From Heligmosomoides polygyrus polygyrus (Eukaryota; Nematoda; Chromadorea; Rhabditida; Heligmosomidae): a stretch of 64,000 nt of DNA. A model generated the notes under the pieces. That model was given only the letters and a program-made list of their open reading frames with translations. It was not told the DNA's origin and did no database searches. The position numbers and the translations under genes are program-made. The stretch lies in assembly GCA_947396885.1 (NCBI GenBank), contig OX377202.1:82874408-82938407 (forward strand), read 5' to 3'. Shown here piece by piece: positions 1-11,298 of this stretch. Within the stretch, counting starts at the first letter, position 1, and each line of letters starts with the position of its first letter.

Positions 1-900
1 GAGCGCAACAGTGTGTACCGGCGACTGTCGAGCGCGTATTTCGCAAGAGGTTGGACATGCAAGGGTTATTAAGATGCTTGATGAAGTAGAGCGAAAACCG
101 AAATAGTGCCCTACTTTAAGGTCTCTAAAGATATCATACGAAGTCTCCACCATCTTTCCCTCTATGTAGGCCTCGCATGCCCATCGCTAAGTGAAAGCAA
201 GGAGTTGTCGATTTTATTTTTTTAATTAGAATACATACTCAAGAGCTTTGAGATGGGTCAACGCTACGCAACGACAAAAGAACTAGACGAGGAGCTAAAA
301 CACTGGGATAATTTCGTGCTCCGCTGCTAACCATGCGTCAAGCGTCCTATTTCTTACGCGCTAATACGAAGCTTCTTGTTGTCCTCGGATGACACGTTGA
401 AGGATGAGGCTTCAAGAATTATTAACTAGCTCTCTAAGAAATGGCTAGGATATTGCGCTGGGGTCTCACATTTAATCGTTAACCGAGTGAGATAAACCAG
501 ACATTCGTTAAAAAATTCTTAGCACCCTTCTTTTTCGCAGAGCTGAGCCAAAAATAGGTGTTTCGAGCGCAACCACTAATGGGCACGTGATAGCGCAGTC
601 GGAGGCGCCGGCTATCGCTCGCGCACATCTCACTTCAAGGTTTATTGCTCGGTTCCCGCTCAGTTCGATCAAGTTATCCATTCCTCGTAAGTTAGCAGCA
701 GACATATTTAGGAAGGCTAAGCCCCTAGCCCTACGATATTTGAAATGTTTTTTAAGGCCATCGTTTTTTACAAAACATTTATTGTTTCATGGAATGTATA
801 AAACAATAAGATAAAGGACGGAGTTAATCTCTCTACACTAGGGACGCGCTATGTTTTCTGCATCTATGTGATATAGTGGAAGCAACTTGCAGGTGCTTTG
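1..900. other. No recognisable gene or repeat
   Basis: I see no repeat, RNA gene or splice-bounded coding segment here. The open frames are short, overlap on both strands and have no recognisable motif. Confidence 0.4.
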
Positions 901-916
901 TTTCTCTTTCGATACA

Positions 917-1035
917 AATTTTTACAAATTACCCCAATCCGTGCAAATGGAAGGATTGGTTGGAATCTGAACCAAGAATTCAGAATGCACCCCATAGATG
1001 GCGCCTCTTAGGATTCGGCTATCACGATCCTCTAA
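917..1035 (-). repeat. Decayed SINE-A head fragment (doubtful)
   Basis: Around 945-1000 the order 'ggaaggattggttgg', 'tctgaaccaagaattc', 'gaatgcaccc' follows the antisense SINE-A head, which reads ggaaggcttggttgg, tccgaaccaggaacc, gggtgcac. The match is weak and neither end can be placed. It could be chance or a very old copy. Confidence 0.25.
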
Positions 1036-1150
1036 TAAAGAAAAACTTATATGTGTTCGACAACCTCCAAGTTCGACGCTCTTGAAACGTGTGCATTTTA
1101 GACGTAATTTTTTAAGAAATCCTTTTGCCTTCCAGGTTTTGTAGAAAATG

Positions 1151-1236
1151 TTTATTTCGGCCGACGTTTCGGCGAACTCGTCTTTCTCAAAACCTGAAAG
1201 AAGCTCAAAAAAAGATGAAACGTCGGTCGAAATAAA
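1151..1236. repeat. 20-bp inverted repeat, Penelope-terminal-like
   Basis: The left arm (1151-1170) and right arm (1217-1236) are reverse complements with one mismatch; the right arm reads GAAACGTCGGTCGAAATAAA. The interior holds CCTGAAAGAAGC. The word order CTGAAGAAG...GAAACGTCGG...AATAAA is, to my knowledge, common in terminal repeats of Penelope-like retroelements, so this may be a solo remnant of such a repeat. No Penelope coding sequence is adjacent. Confidence 0.5.
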
Positions 1237-1360
1237 GATATGCATTCGATTTATTAGAAGACATTTACAGCTGCAAAAAATACGGGCCATGAAGCGTTTA
1301 AAACAGACCGCGAACATCTTCAATAATAATGATAAAGGTAATGATAGTAATAATAAAAGA

Positions 1361-1650
1361 TAAAATAGATAAAGGACGACGTTACTCAATCGCTTTTGGG
1401 ATGCGCCACGCATTCTACTTCCACGGGATGACGTGGAGGTGATTTGAATGCATATTTGACCATACAATGACTTGCGGTGACCAGCCGATGAACAAGTCAG
1501 CGCTTTATCCTTCCCAGACAAGTCTGGCACCGATTCACCGACCAGGAGGGATGGAAGGCATGGTTGGCCTGGGCGGGAATTCCGAACGAGGAACCTGGTA
1601 TCGGGTGAAGACGACAGTCGACGCCTCCTCCGACTGCGCTATGCGCGCCT
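1361..1650 (-). mobile_element. SINE-A copy, near full length
   Basis: On the minus strand the copy runs from its head at about 1650 (reverse complement GGCGCGCATAGCGCAGTCGG, A box TAGCGCAGTCGG) to a GGATAAA-type tail near 1361-1375. The B-box position reads GTTCGGAATTCC. The head abuts a (TAATAG)n tract, and the tail flank also contains ATAGTAATA, which could be a short target duplication that later expanded. Open frames across it are translations of the SINE, not genes. Confidence 0.8.
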
Positions 1651-1703
1651 AATAGTAATAGTAATAGTAATAGTAATAGTAATAGTAATAGTAATAGTAA
1701 TAA
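1650..1703 (+). repeat. (TAATAG)n microsatellite, about 9 units
   Basis: This is a perfect hexanucleotide array directly at the 5' end of the preceding SINE-A. The same hexamer ends the LINE at 32652, so the tract could be a LINE tail scar or an expanded insertion-site duplication. Confidence 0.9.
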
Positions 1704-2837
1704 CATAGAAAAGAAATAATTGCGGGAACATTTGCTGAAAATCATCGGACAATGTCACTAATCAAGAAATGAATAGAGATATAAACCTGCTTCTATAATG
1801 TGAATTCTGAGCTATTATAAGGAAGAGATTCTCTGCTTGCTTAAAACATCTTCGCTTTCAATAAGCGTGCATGAAACATTTCTACACATATATATGTAGG
1901 GTGTCTAACAAAGAAGCATAAAAGCCGATTGGAGCAGCAATTCTACATTTGCATTCGTTTTCTGAACATGAACTGAAAAGATAGATGAACTGTGGAAAAT
2001 GAGCTTTGCCGCGACGTAACTAAATAGCACTTATAACTCAAACCAGAGCAGTGAAAGGTAGGCCATGTCATGCCGGATTAATCAGTCGGAAACTAAATCT
2101 AATCAGCACCGAGAACGCTAATAATCAGGGCGTTCCGAATCTGATGGATACATTAGCTGCCGGCGCTTTCGAGGTTTTCTCTCTCTACTCGACGACTCGG
2201 TCTCGCTTAAAATGCGTGAGTGCCAATGAGCTGGAGGAGCGGGACTCACCGAGTGTCGAGGAGAGCGGTCACGCGGTGATATTAAAGGCGAAGCGTTCAT
2301 CACCTTAACGACGGGCAGCGAAAACGAGTCAGCTGGTGGGCTTTACTCGGAATTCTGAAATCAACAGAATGAGGTCGATCTTCCGTGAAAACGGCTACAC
2401 GCGACATGAATCTCGGAAAGAACACGACTGCCAGAGACAGATGACGATCAGCTGATCGCCGCGGTAATAGCCGAAAACCGAGCGATAATAAACATCTAAC
2501 CGTGGGAGTAGAGCACTGAACAAAAATGCACGCTCTCTCTCCAGTTTCAGGTCAGAAATAGAAATTACCATCGGCACGGAATTGTTCACTGGGAGCTCGT
2601 TGGAGCGGCCCTACAAAGATTAAGCTTGATGATGAATGACATGGAGTACCGAAAGCTTCGTGAAACAAAACTCTCGCTCAGCCGTACGTTCCTCGAAAGC
2701 CTTTCTAGCAGAGATGTGTGGAATTCGCATTTTCGTGTACGGAATTCTGTCTTCAGACCGTTTTTAGCCTTCACGTTCCGTTCTGTTTTCTGATTGTTTT
2801 GGACGCGAAGGCGGGAACGAAAAAGCGACAGAAGGAC
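1704..2837. other. No supported feature
   Basis: The longest frames (for example 2051-2308 plus, 85 codons) show no recognisable domain and no convincing splice sites. The text 'gggtgtctaacaaa' at 1909 resembles the start of the repeat at 24185, but only over a few bases. Confidence 0.4.
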
Positions 2838-3008
2838 CATGTCGGGATGCTGGGGGAACGCGCTAGCCAATCAGAACCAAACAGATCATCGACTGAAAGC
2901 ACATAAACCAATCAGGGTACCGACCATGCACCCCTCTCTGAATAGAGCGCTCATTTGATGCGGTCTGATTGGCTGGTGCGTTCCCACTTCACAATGCTGC
3001 CCGACATG
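2838..3008. mobile_element. MITE, family M1 copy 1
   Basis: The ends are inverted repeats. The left begins CATGTCGGGATGCTGGGG, and the right end reads CATGTCGGGCAGCATTGTG on the opposite strand. The interior (CCAATCAGAACCAAACAGA, CTCTCTGAAT, GCGGTCTGATTGG) is shared with the element at 4435-4629, which defines a family of about 170-195 bp with no coding capacity. Flanking 'gac' on both sides could be a short duplication but is not decisive. Confidence 0.8.
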
Positions 3009-3009
3009 G

Positions 3010-4170
3010 ACTGTGAATTCCTAGAAAGGAAGTAGTAGATAATTGCAAACAAAAAGCGAACAAAAGAAAAAACGAAAGTCTGAACTGTTTCTTTGCGTGG
3101 TTTTTCACGTTTAAAACAAATAAATAAATAAATAAAGTGTTTAAAAAGAAATAGTCAAAAGGAAGAAGAAGTGCGAAACAAAAATGTCGCGACGATACGT
3201 CTGTTTGTTGAGGCGCAGTCCTTCTAGCATTATGAGAGCTTTTACTTCTCTGATTAGAGATGAGTGCCGCGCAAAGTAATCGCACCTGGTTGAGCCTGAA
3301 TTGGTTCAAATCAAATGTTGGACGAACGGCAGATATCAAAACCGCGTCCGGCTTTTGACAATTAATTGGAAGCCCTCTGGATTGGGATCCGTCAACCATT
3401 CTCTGCTGTGTGATTGCCTAACAAATACTCCATGCGATAAGTGCAAATATTATAGAAAATATAGATGCAATAAAGACGGCACTTAGAGGAAAAGATTATC
3501 CGGGAGCTGTTACACATATTGTTTTCCCATGGCTGTTAGTGCCGAATGCGTCGCGAACGTCGACAATTTCGGACGTCTCTGCTAGCCACTAGCGATCATA
3601 TTTGTTTGCTTCAGAAATAATGAAGGATTTTAGCAGCGCTTCAATTCAAACTGAACCGTCTATTCCCAGCACTCCCAGCTAGCATTGCCTGACCAAATTA
3701 GAGCCTCAGTGACCCACACATTTTGGTCATCAAGGTCATCAAGCTTGGTGATGGTGGCAGATCTGATACTTTGTCACCGAATACTACGGTGAATCCTTAA
3801 TCGGGTTCTACAGCGGTCTAACGCGCTGAAAAGTGGCTGACGCATATTTTGACGTCAATCACTTTTTGGAATACATCGATTAAGTTAATGACGTCTGCCC
3901 TGCAAACCGTTTCCAGGTGTTTCGTTCTCGACTGCCGTTAAATTTTAATGTTGAACATTCATGTTCAGTTCACGTAAAGTTGTAGAACTAATACAGCATA
4001 TCTGCGGCTGTACCAGAACGTCCGGCTGACGAAGTTTGCTTAACAATGTGTTCCACAGCTTTTCGAGTGCTATGTGCCTGTGTTTCCTTATAAAGTCTTT
4101 TGAGATCGTCCCTTTTGTCAAAGTCATCCCCACGAATTTTTTTTTTGCCTAGCATTAATTCTGAAAGTTA
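3010..4170. other. No supported feature
   Basis: I see only AT-rich simple sequence (an AAAT run near 3118-3137) and short frames without domains. A small direct repeat GGTCATCAA occurs twice near 3725-3740. Confidence 0.4.
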
Positions 4171-4179
4171 AGAATTTAG

Positions 4180-4656
4180 TATTGATAAAGGAAAAAGGAT
4201 AGAGAAAGGCGTTACTCCCTTTTGGGATGCGCTAGGCATTATGCGTGTATGGGATGTGGTGGAGGCGATTTGAATGCGTATTTGGCCATACAATGACTTG
4301 TGGTGGTCAACCGGTAAACAAGTCAGTGCTCTGTCCTTTCCAGACAAGTCTGGTACCAAACCAACGAGCCCGGAGGATCGAGAGCTTGGTTGGGCTGCGC
4401 GGTTAATCCGAATCAAGAACCTCGAACCACCGCCGGTGCATGTCGCGTAGGTGAGCAGCATTGGTAGGTTGGAGCGCGCCAGCCAATGATAACCAAACAG
4501 AGCACAGACCGAACACATACCAGCGTACCAACTGTACATGCTCTCTCTGAATGGCATGCCTGTTCAATGCGATCTGATTGGTTTAGGCGTTCCCACCTAC
4601 CAATGCTGCTCACCTACTCGACATATTCCCCACCGCCTCTTCCTACTGTGTTAGAC
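4180..4656 (-). mobile_element. SINE-A copy split by a nested MITE
   Basis: The tail and body lie at 4180-4434 and the last part of the head resumes at 4638-4656 (tcttcctactgtgttagac, matching the expected antisense A-box region). Between them sits MITE M1 copy 2. The SINE is diverged, with CGGTTAATCC at the B-box position and a decayed A box, so it is probably no longer transcribed. Confidence 0.8.
4435..4629. mobile_element. MITE, family M1 copy 2, inside SINE-A
   Basis: The TIRs share TAGGTGAGCAGCATTGGTAG (left arm about 4447-4466; right arm near 4597-4616 on the other strand) and the outer CATGTCG or TATGTCG. An 8-bp direct repeat CCACCGCC flanks it at 4427-4434 and 4630-4637, as expected of a hAT-like target duplication. 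The surrounding SINE sequence continues on both sides, so insertion into the SINE is clear. Confidence 0.82.
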
Positions 4657-4659
4657 GGA

Positions 4660-5811
4660 CCCTAATGTAAGAGTTATCCTTGATAAAACAAAGATAGAAC
4701 CTTGATCTGATACAGCAGAGCTGCAAACGCATATTTAAAATAGGATTATTCAGATCGATGTTGAATAGTCCTTCTGTCATCAGATGCCGACCACGTGTTC
4801 AAATCTTCATGACATTTTGAAGGCTATAAGAATAGTCGTTTAGCCCATTTAGCGGCCTCAGCCAAGCTATAGGTACTACATAGTTTATATAATGATCACG
4901 AGTTGGGATCAAAATTCTATCGTCAGGTGGGACTGGAGCGCGGATCCCCTGTTATTTGGCAGAAAGTTGCACCAACTCGTTGCACTAACTTTTATTCATT
5001 TCATTCAAGCCAATCGCGTCCTCTGTAATAGCCGTTTCAGGCCTAAGAAGAAGATCTGCGACAAGCCGGTTTTACCTCTACCAATTTCAGTGCTGACACT
5101 AGTACGCTGTGCTGGAGAAGGATGGAGGCTTTGGTGGCTTACATTAGGAGTGGATAAGGCCCAAGTGGATTTGGAATGAATCGAAGCGTCTTGTCGTCTT
5201 CAATACAAACGCCATCTTAAACTGCGCTGTGTATCTTCTAGTCCTGATCAACAGGAAGATATTGGTAAAATCAGCAAAATGTTTGCATATTAACACGGAA
5301 ATGATACAATGACCTAGCCTGTCATCTGCAAGAAAGGAAGAAGCACGTTTCAGAAAGCATAGTTCCAGGCAGAACGGAGGCAAATTACATGTCCTTTCCA
5401 TGAGCAACAAGGGATCACAGAACGCGAATAATCGCCAATATGCTAACGACAGGTGGTTATGGGGCGATTCACGGCCCATCACTTGCAGCGCTCGAGACAT
5501 ATGCTCACGAGATTTGAGTTTCGCAAAAAAACGCATGGAGCACCCATTGTTCTCCTCCCGCCGCTGGTGAGCTCCACAACGCCGCAGCTCTAGGAATTCT
5601 TCATGGGAGCAATCATGAAGAAGAGACATCTATCACTCATACTTTCATCCATAAAATCAGTTGCAGACCTTTATACGAAACAAATTGAACTTAAAAAAGT
5701 GAAATTTTGATCACTGTTGTAAAGCCTAAAGGAAGAATTCATTATAGTGTGTCAGGGCAAACGAACTTCAGTATAAACTGCCAGCAGACAAAGACAGAAA
5801 CAGGAAGAATA
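4660..5811. other. No supported feature
   Basis: Frames at 4892-5179 (plus) and 5144-5629 (minus, 161 codons) are open but show no recognisable family, and they overlap on opposite strands. I cannot call a gene. Confidence 0.4.
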
Positions 5812-6145
5812 GATCATTATTAATTAATAAAGGATAAAGGATGACGTTATTCAATCCCCTTTGGGATGCGCCACGCATTCTAGTTCTACGGGATGTCGTG
5901 GAGGCGAGTTAAGTGTGTATTTGGCCATACAATGACTTGCGGTGGCCAGCCGATGAACAAGTCAGCGCTTCATCCTTCCCAGACAAATCTGGTACCAATT
6001 CACGGACCCCGGAGGGATGGAAGGCTTGGTTGGCCTTGGCGGGAAATCCGAACCGGGAACCTGGTATCGGGTGCAGACGACAGCCGGCGCCTCCTCCGAC
6101 TGCGCTCCTCGCGCCTCAATAATGGTCAATAATGATCATTATTAA
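5812..6145 (-). mobile_element. SINE-A copy with 12-bp target duplication
   Basis: The element (5824-6133) is flanked by perfect copies of GATCATTATTAA at 5812-5823 and 6134-6145. This is direct evidence of target-primed insertion. On the minus strand the head contains GAGCGCAGTCGGAGGAGG, the B-box-like GGTTCGGATTTCC and a GGATAAA-repeat tail. The head-side end carries a short extra segment rich in CAATAATGGT before the duplication. Confidence 0.9.
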
Positions 6146-6345
6146 AGCTTATGGTCAGTAGGAAAGAGTCCACCAGAAGACATATGAAGCCGGTACTGCG
6201 GCTGTGACCCGGTTGAGAATAAGAGCCCACTAGGCTCGCTGCTTATGGTGTAGAATAACACGAGTATTTCGCAGACAGTACAGAGATAGTTCAGCTTAGT
6301 GATAATTATTAATTTATTCAGAATATTGCTTACTTTGTGTTGCAG

Positions 6346-6423
6346 CTCCAAGCGCTGAAGTTTGACAAAATCAAGAAATCAGAATTTGCTAATTTTTCGA
6401 AACTCCGAGGTAATTCGTTCACA
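6346..6423 (+). CDS. Candidate internal exon, unidentified gene
   Basis: A 26-codon open segment lies between an acceptor (tttgtgttgcag, AG at 6344-6345) and a consensus donor GTAAGT (6424-6429). It translates as LQALKFDKIKKSEFANFSKL followed by RGNSFT, and is lysine-rich and hydrophilic. I recognise no family. It could pair with the next candidate across a 47-nt intron, but the phases do not match, so one boundary or the model is wrong. Confidence 0.3.
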
Positions 6424-6470
6424 GTAAGTCGCATTAAATGAGCACATGCTTCTGCATGCATTCATTCCAG

Positions 6471-6572
6471 CAACAAGCGAAACGACATGCGTGGTATTTT
6501 TTCGGCAGATCCACCTCTACTTGATTTTGTCCACAACTGGCGGAAAGACGAGGAGAGGGGGAAAAGAAAGAA
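6471..6572 (+). CDS. Candidate exon, unidentified gene
   Basis: The segment is bounded by acceptor ttcattccag and donor GTACGT (6573-6578). Read from the second base it is open and charged, including NKRNDMRGIFSADPPLLDFV and then HNWRKDEERGKRKK. The composition is protein-like, but I recognise no domain. Its start phase requires two bases from an upstream exon, which the 6346-6423 candidate does not supply. Confidence 0.28.
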
Positions 6573-6579
6573 GTACGTC

Positions 6580-7043
6580 ATTTTCCAGCATTTCAACCGC
6601 TTTGTTTACGCATGATTTGCATGTGATGTTTTATTACCTCATATAAAAGCACACCTTTCCATTTGATTACGTGTGTGAGGCAACTCTAGAGGCCAATAAG
6701 CGAACCAATACCACTCCTACTGTGTTCACGAAGGCAAACAGCGCAACAAGTATAATTAAGCACCTTGGAGGAAAGTATCCGACTCGCATGGTTGATCAAG
6801 GAACGAATTTTCCATAAAAGCTATCCGCTTCTTAACTTCTAGCATTGAGATGGCAAAATGAGAAAAAGGGCGCGGTTGAGCCGTTCGAAAACGAGTCTAA
6901 TGCTAGACAGGCTGAAGACGTAGGAGGAAATGGCGTGGTGGTTCACAAGACGATGAGCATCATGAACTGCGGAAGCAGTATAGAACTGAGAAAGCGGCGA
7001 TGCTGCAAAAGGCGCCACAAGGGCAAAACATGCTGCTCAGGGT
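6580..7043 (+). other. Open frame of unknown nature
   Basis: The frame opening at 6845 runs about 75 codons through Cys- and Arg-rich text (RRCCKRRHKGKTCCSGC) before entering the SINE-A at 7057. The downstream part is therefore SINE sequence. I do not recognise it, and the cluster of basic and Cys residues alone is not evidence of function. Confidence 0.25.
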
Positions 7044-7356
7044 GTCGGAGTCATTGGAATAAGGAAAGGATAAAAAAGGCGTTACTCAATCCCTTTCGGC
7101 ATGCGCCACGCGCTCTACTTCTACGGGATGTCGTGGAGGCGATTTTAATGCGTATTTGGCCATTGAATTGCGGCGGCCAGCCGACGGCCAAGTCAGCGCT
7201 TTATTCTTCCCAGACAAGCCTGGTACCAATTCACCGACCCCGGAGGGATGGAAGGCTGGGTTGGCCTGGACGGGAAATCGCCAGGAACCTGGTATTGTGT
7301 GCACATGACAGCCGGCACCTCCTCCGACTGCGCCACACGCGCCGTCGGAGTAATTG
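7044..7356 (-). mobile_element. SINE-A copy with 13-bp target duplication
   Basis: The element (7057-7343) is flanked by GTCGGAGTCATTG (7044-7056) and GTCGGAGTAATTG (7344-7356), which differ at one base. The minus-strand head is GGCGCGTGTGGCGCAGTCGG. A small deletion removes part of the B box (it reads CTGGCGATTTCC), so internal promoter strength is probably reduced. Confidence 0.88.
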
Positions 7357-7359
7357 AGC

Positions 7360-8150
7360 GAATATTAGATTAGATGAAAACTGATGGAATGGAAAATACC
7401 CAGAAATTGACGGCGCAAGTGGGACTTGTGCCTCCGCCAAACCAAGAGATCTCCGGTGTTCGAGAGGAGCAGGGATCGATTCACGAGCTCGTAGTGTGGC
7501 GGTGGTGTTTTCAACGGGTCTAGTGAACGTCGTGAATCCGGCGGATATCACATGGCTGGCAAGCGTAACTTGAGACGCTCTCGGCTCGTCACCACGTAAT
7601 GGTCAATGCGTTTGAGTCCGCTGGACCAATTATGGTTCTAATCAATGTTAAGACATCGCTAACACTTCGTAAGGAACTGCATAACAAGCCACTTACTTTT
7701 CCCGGCAATCGCCGATTTTATTAGTTGCACGAGAATCCCAGTGGAATTGCTCTGTTTCCACTGCTTCCGGCCGGCCGCACCTACGTACTTTTCAAGAAGT
7801 TCCGCGTTGTTCAGATAGGTGAATTACTTCCTGCCTGCCCGGATTCATAAGGGAGGCTGCGAAATGCGTTATGGCAGCCAGCTGACACGCACGTCGCGTT
7901 TTATCCCCCTTCCAGCAATATCGTTGGCAATTCGTCGGTCAGAGAAAAACGTCGGGCGAGTGATGGAAGGCGCTTTGCCGTTTCGGCACCAAAATCGAAA
8001 CGAGGATGAGCTCCAAGCCCTTAAATCGACACATATATGTTTGATAAAACGATAGTGAGCAACGGTAAAAACAAGCAGGGTACGCTTGCACAGATGTCAT
8101 CCCTACCGATGAAAGTAAAAACGCTAAGTCTAACAGTAGGCAAGAAGTCG
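7360..8150. other. No supported feature
   Basis: Only short frames are present (for example 7819-8055). None has a recognisable domain, and I see no repeat in this stretch. Confidence 0.4.
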
Positions 8151-11098
8151 GTCAGTGCCAGGGATGGGCGGAAATTTTGAAAATTTTCCCAGAAAACAGA
8201 AAACAGAAAATCGCCTCCGTCAGAAAACAGAAATCAGAAAACAGAAAAGCCAAAAACGCCAGAAAATCAGAAAACAGAAAACAGAAAATGTCGAATTTAT
8301 CACACGACCTAATTATTTTACCTAAAGATCTACATTTTCAGTAGCAAATGCTTTTGTATGACCAGAGATGTAGTCGTAGACCAGCATTTTAATTTGCAAG
8401 CGTTTATAAAAATTTCTATTAATCTCCAGTGTACTGCAATCAGCATGTTGTAAATCTTGACTGATAGATCCTAGGAATCTCGACACTTGAAGTATACTAC
8501 ATTACTCATCAGCTCCGTTTCACCGCTAACGCCTCAATTAGAGAACGATCCCACTAGTAAGAAACTGGCCTTTTAGAGTACCGAACACGATGAAGGCTCA
8601 GTGATCACTGTTTGCATGTTTCAACACAATTGCATGAGTTTGTAGACACACTCTCATAACATCCTCTAAAGCTGTGCAGAGATTCGTTGAGTACTACTTA
8701 CTCCGCCAGAGTCTGTATTCCTAGTTCCTTTCGTTCTTCGGAAATACATTTCCTTAAGTGTCATAGTTAACGCGTAACTGAAAGTTTTCAGGCCAACTTA
8801 CCGATGCTCTTTAGAACACTTAGTTACTACTTAGCCGACTAAAAAGGTTGTGTACTGGCTTGATATTTCACAGAACAACACGAGACTGGCACTCAAGGGC
8901 TGTCAGCATAACAGATCTTGGGTGAAGGTGCTTCCTTGAATGCGAAGACACCATATAATAAAGAGCGAGCATGTACCCTCTCCATCACATTATTATTATT
9001 ATTTCTCCTCAGGTCTACATATCATATAACATCTCAGTGGAAGGCCAGCAGAACACCTTGATGTACGGGAGTGCACGACATTGGCCACTATCGCCCGATC
9101 TGCCTGCTGTCCGTAGTCTACAAGCTGTTCACTCGAGTGATCCTGAATAGGATTAGCAGAACGCTGGATGAAGGACAGCCATGCGAACAAGCAGGATTTC
9201 GGAGAGGATTCAGCCAGATACACGAAGCTCATCGAAGCGTCGCGAGAGTTCAAGCTGCCGCTATGGCTTACCTTCATCGACCTGAAGAAGGAGTTCGACT
9301 TTTGCGCGAAGGCCGTTGTCTAAGCCCTGTTCTCTCAGGGCGTTCCTACTCTGTACTTCAGAGTCCTTCGAGAGCTGTGCAGTGGATTTACGACCAAGAT
9401 CTCACCATTCGTCTACAACGACGTCGTTATCGACTTGAAGAGAGAGGTTCGGCAGTGGAATACCATATCTTCGAAGCTCTTCAGCTCGAAAACGCCATGC
9501 GCGAACTAGAATGGGAATGCATGGAGTAAAGGTCAACGGCCGGCAACTGATCATCTTCGGTTTGCTGATGACATCACATGCTCATAACACCGAGCGCTAG
9601 CCAGGCGGAGCAGATGCTTGTTGGCTTCGACCGTGTATGTGGGAACGTTGGACTGCAGCTGAATCCTACGAAGACGATGTTTATGAGGAACGGACGAGTT
9701 TCTGATGCGTCATACTCACTCAACGAACGAACATCTTCGAATGCTCCAGATACGTGTATCTGGGTCGCGAAGTCAACATGGCCAACGACTTAGCACCAGA
9801 GCTGAGCAGGAGGAAACGAGCTGCTTGGGGAGCTTTCAAGAGCGTCTAAGAAGTCGCGAAGAAGACGAAGAACGTCCGACTCCGTGCCCACCTCTTCGAC
9901 TCTACCGTCCTTCCTGCCCTAACATGCGCCTCAGAGACCTGGGCTATGCGAAAGCAGGATGAACACGCGATCAGCGTCGCGCAGCGTGATATCGAGAAGA
10001 CGATGCTCGGAGTGTCACGACTCACGCAAGTGAGAGAAGGCCTCCGGAGTTCCGAGCTTCGCCGACGTTCGAAGATCAGAGACGCTGTCGCGTGGGCCCA
10101 GTTGTCGAAAATTAGGTGGGCCACGTAATGCGCTTCGCAGACACCGAGTGAACGTCACCGACTGGTTTCCGCGGGATGTCAAGAGAACAGCAGGAACTGC
10201 CCACCAACGCGTTGGTCGGGCTTCTTCGTCAAAGCCCTAAACAATGACGCTCTTCGTGTCCCTCGAGCGAAAAGGATCCATTGGAGCACCCTGGCACGCG
10301 GCACGGACGTATGGAGACGCTGATGGTGCCCGCTTAAACATTAGTGGGACGACAGATGATATACGTGATAAATGAGAAATTTTCTGCATCACTACTTTAT
10401 CACCAGCGAAATCAAAGGTAACTAAAAAAACTTTTCTGTCTCTTACTAATTTATGACATCAAAAGCTGAGCAATCTTCAGAGTTAGAAAAGCAGCTTCGA
10501 CAAAGGCTCTGCAGAAAGCGATATTGGGGATGACCGGCCAAGAATGTTCAATTTTTAAACCGAGGGTGGAGAATAACCCTACCCACAGTAACTCTAAGAC
10601 AAGTGGTTAGTTAATACATAATTTAGTTTTATAGTTTTAATATAAGATTTTTAGTGATCGTAGGTGGTCTGTTAATATGGAAAAACTACTGTTAATATGG
10701 AAAAGAATACATAGCCAAATTATGAAAGTCGAAAAATGTCCTATGAAGAAACTCCTTGCCAGCAGCACTTACACAATCAATCAAGCAAACATGTGGGATA
10801 GTTCATGAGTATATGGCACAATTGCTACATGAGCACATCCAAAAACGCTACATGCTTGCCATTTAAGATAATCTAGAAACACTATTTTGGAATGAAGCTC
10901 ACTATTCTATGATACTTTTAATTTTTTTTCATTGGATTTCTGTGATAAAATTTTGTGCGCGACTCTATTTTCTGTTTTCTGCCCAATTTTTGGCCATTTT
11001 CCCAGAAAACAGAAAACAGAAAAAATTTGCCCAAAATGGCCAGAAAATCAGAAAACAGAAAGCAGAAAACAGAAATTCCGCCCATCCCTGGTCAGTGC
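8151..11098. mobile_element. hAT-type DNA element carrying an RTE insertion
   Basis: The 8-bp direct repeats GTCAGTGC at 8151-8158 and 11091-11098 flank an element (8159-11090) whose ends are inverted repeats beginning CAGGGATGGGCGGAA. TIRs starting CAGGG and 8-bp duplications are hallmarks of the hAT superfamily. Just inside both ends are arrays of the heptamer AGAAAAC (8200-8290 and 11003-11075), in the same orientation at both ends. No transposase remains. About 1.3 kb of RTE sequence lies inside, so the DNA element itself is roughly 1.6 kb and non-autonomous. Confidence 0.85.
9030..10340 (+). pseudogene. RTE-type LINE fragment, reverse transcriptase to 3' end
   Basis: Broken frames together cover an RTE-type reverse transcriptase. 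They include [20 protein letters not shown], then motif A as [11 protein letters not shown] (catalytic Asp kept, in a shifted frame near 9267), then motif C as HLRFADDI (9552-9575). These are followed by the RTE C-terminal region (ASETW-like and MRKQDEHAISV near 9937-9975). At least three frameshifts and stops separate the pieces. The endonuclease and N-terminus are missing, so this is a 5'-truncated, inactive copy. It lies wholly inside the hAT-type element and is younger than it. Confidence 0.85.
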
Positions 11099-11234
11099 AT
11101 CTTCCATTTTAACCTAGATTTGCCATGAACGCAGTTTGTGTTGCCACCGGGAAGAGAAACATTGTCAATATTCATTATCGATTCTGGTATCTAACGAGTT
11201 AAAGTGATTAATGGCAATTTGGTAACCTCTTCCC

Positions 11235-11263
11235 AACGTTAACATTTATTTATTATTTATTTG

Positions 11264-11298
<35 letters not shown>

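Noticed and set aside
5144..5629. 161-codon minus-strand frame as a host gene
   Set aside because: No recognisable domain, no splice context and an unremarkable composition. Length alone is not enough in this sequence.
6424..6470. A 47-nt intron joining exon candidates 6346-6423 and 6471-6572
   Set aside because: Splice sites are good, but the reading phases do not match, so the joined model would hit a stop.
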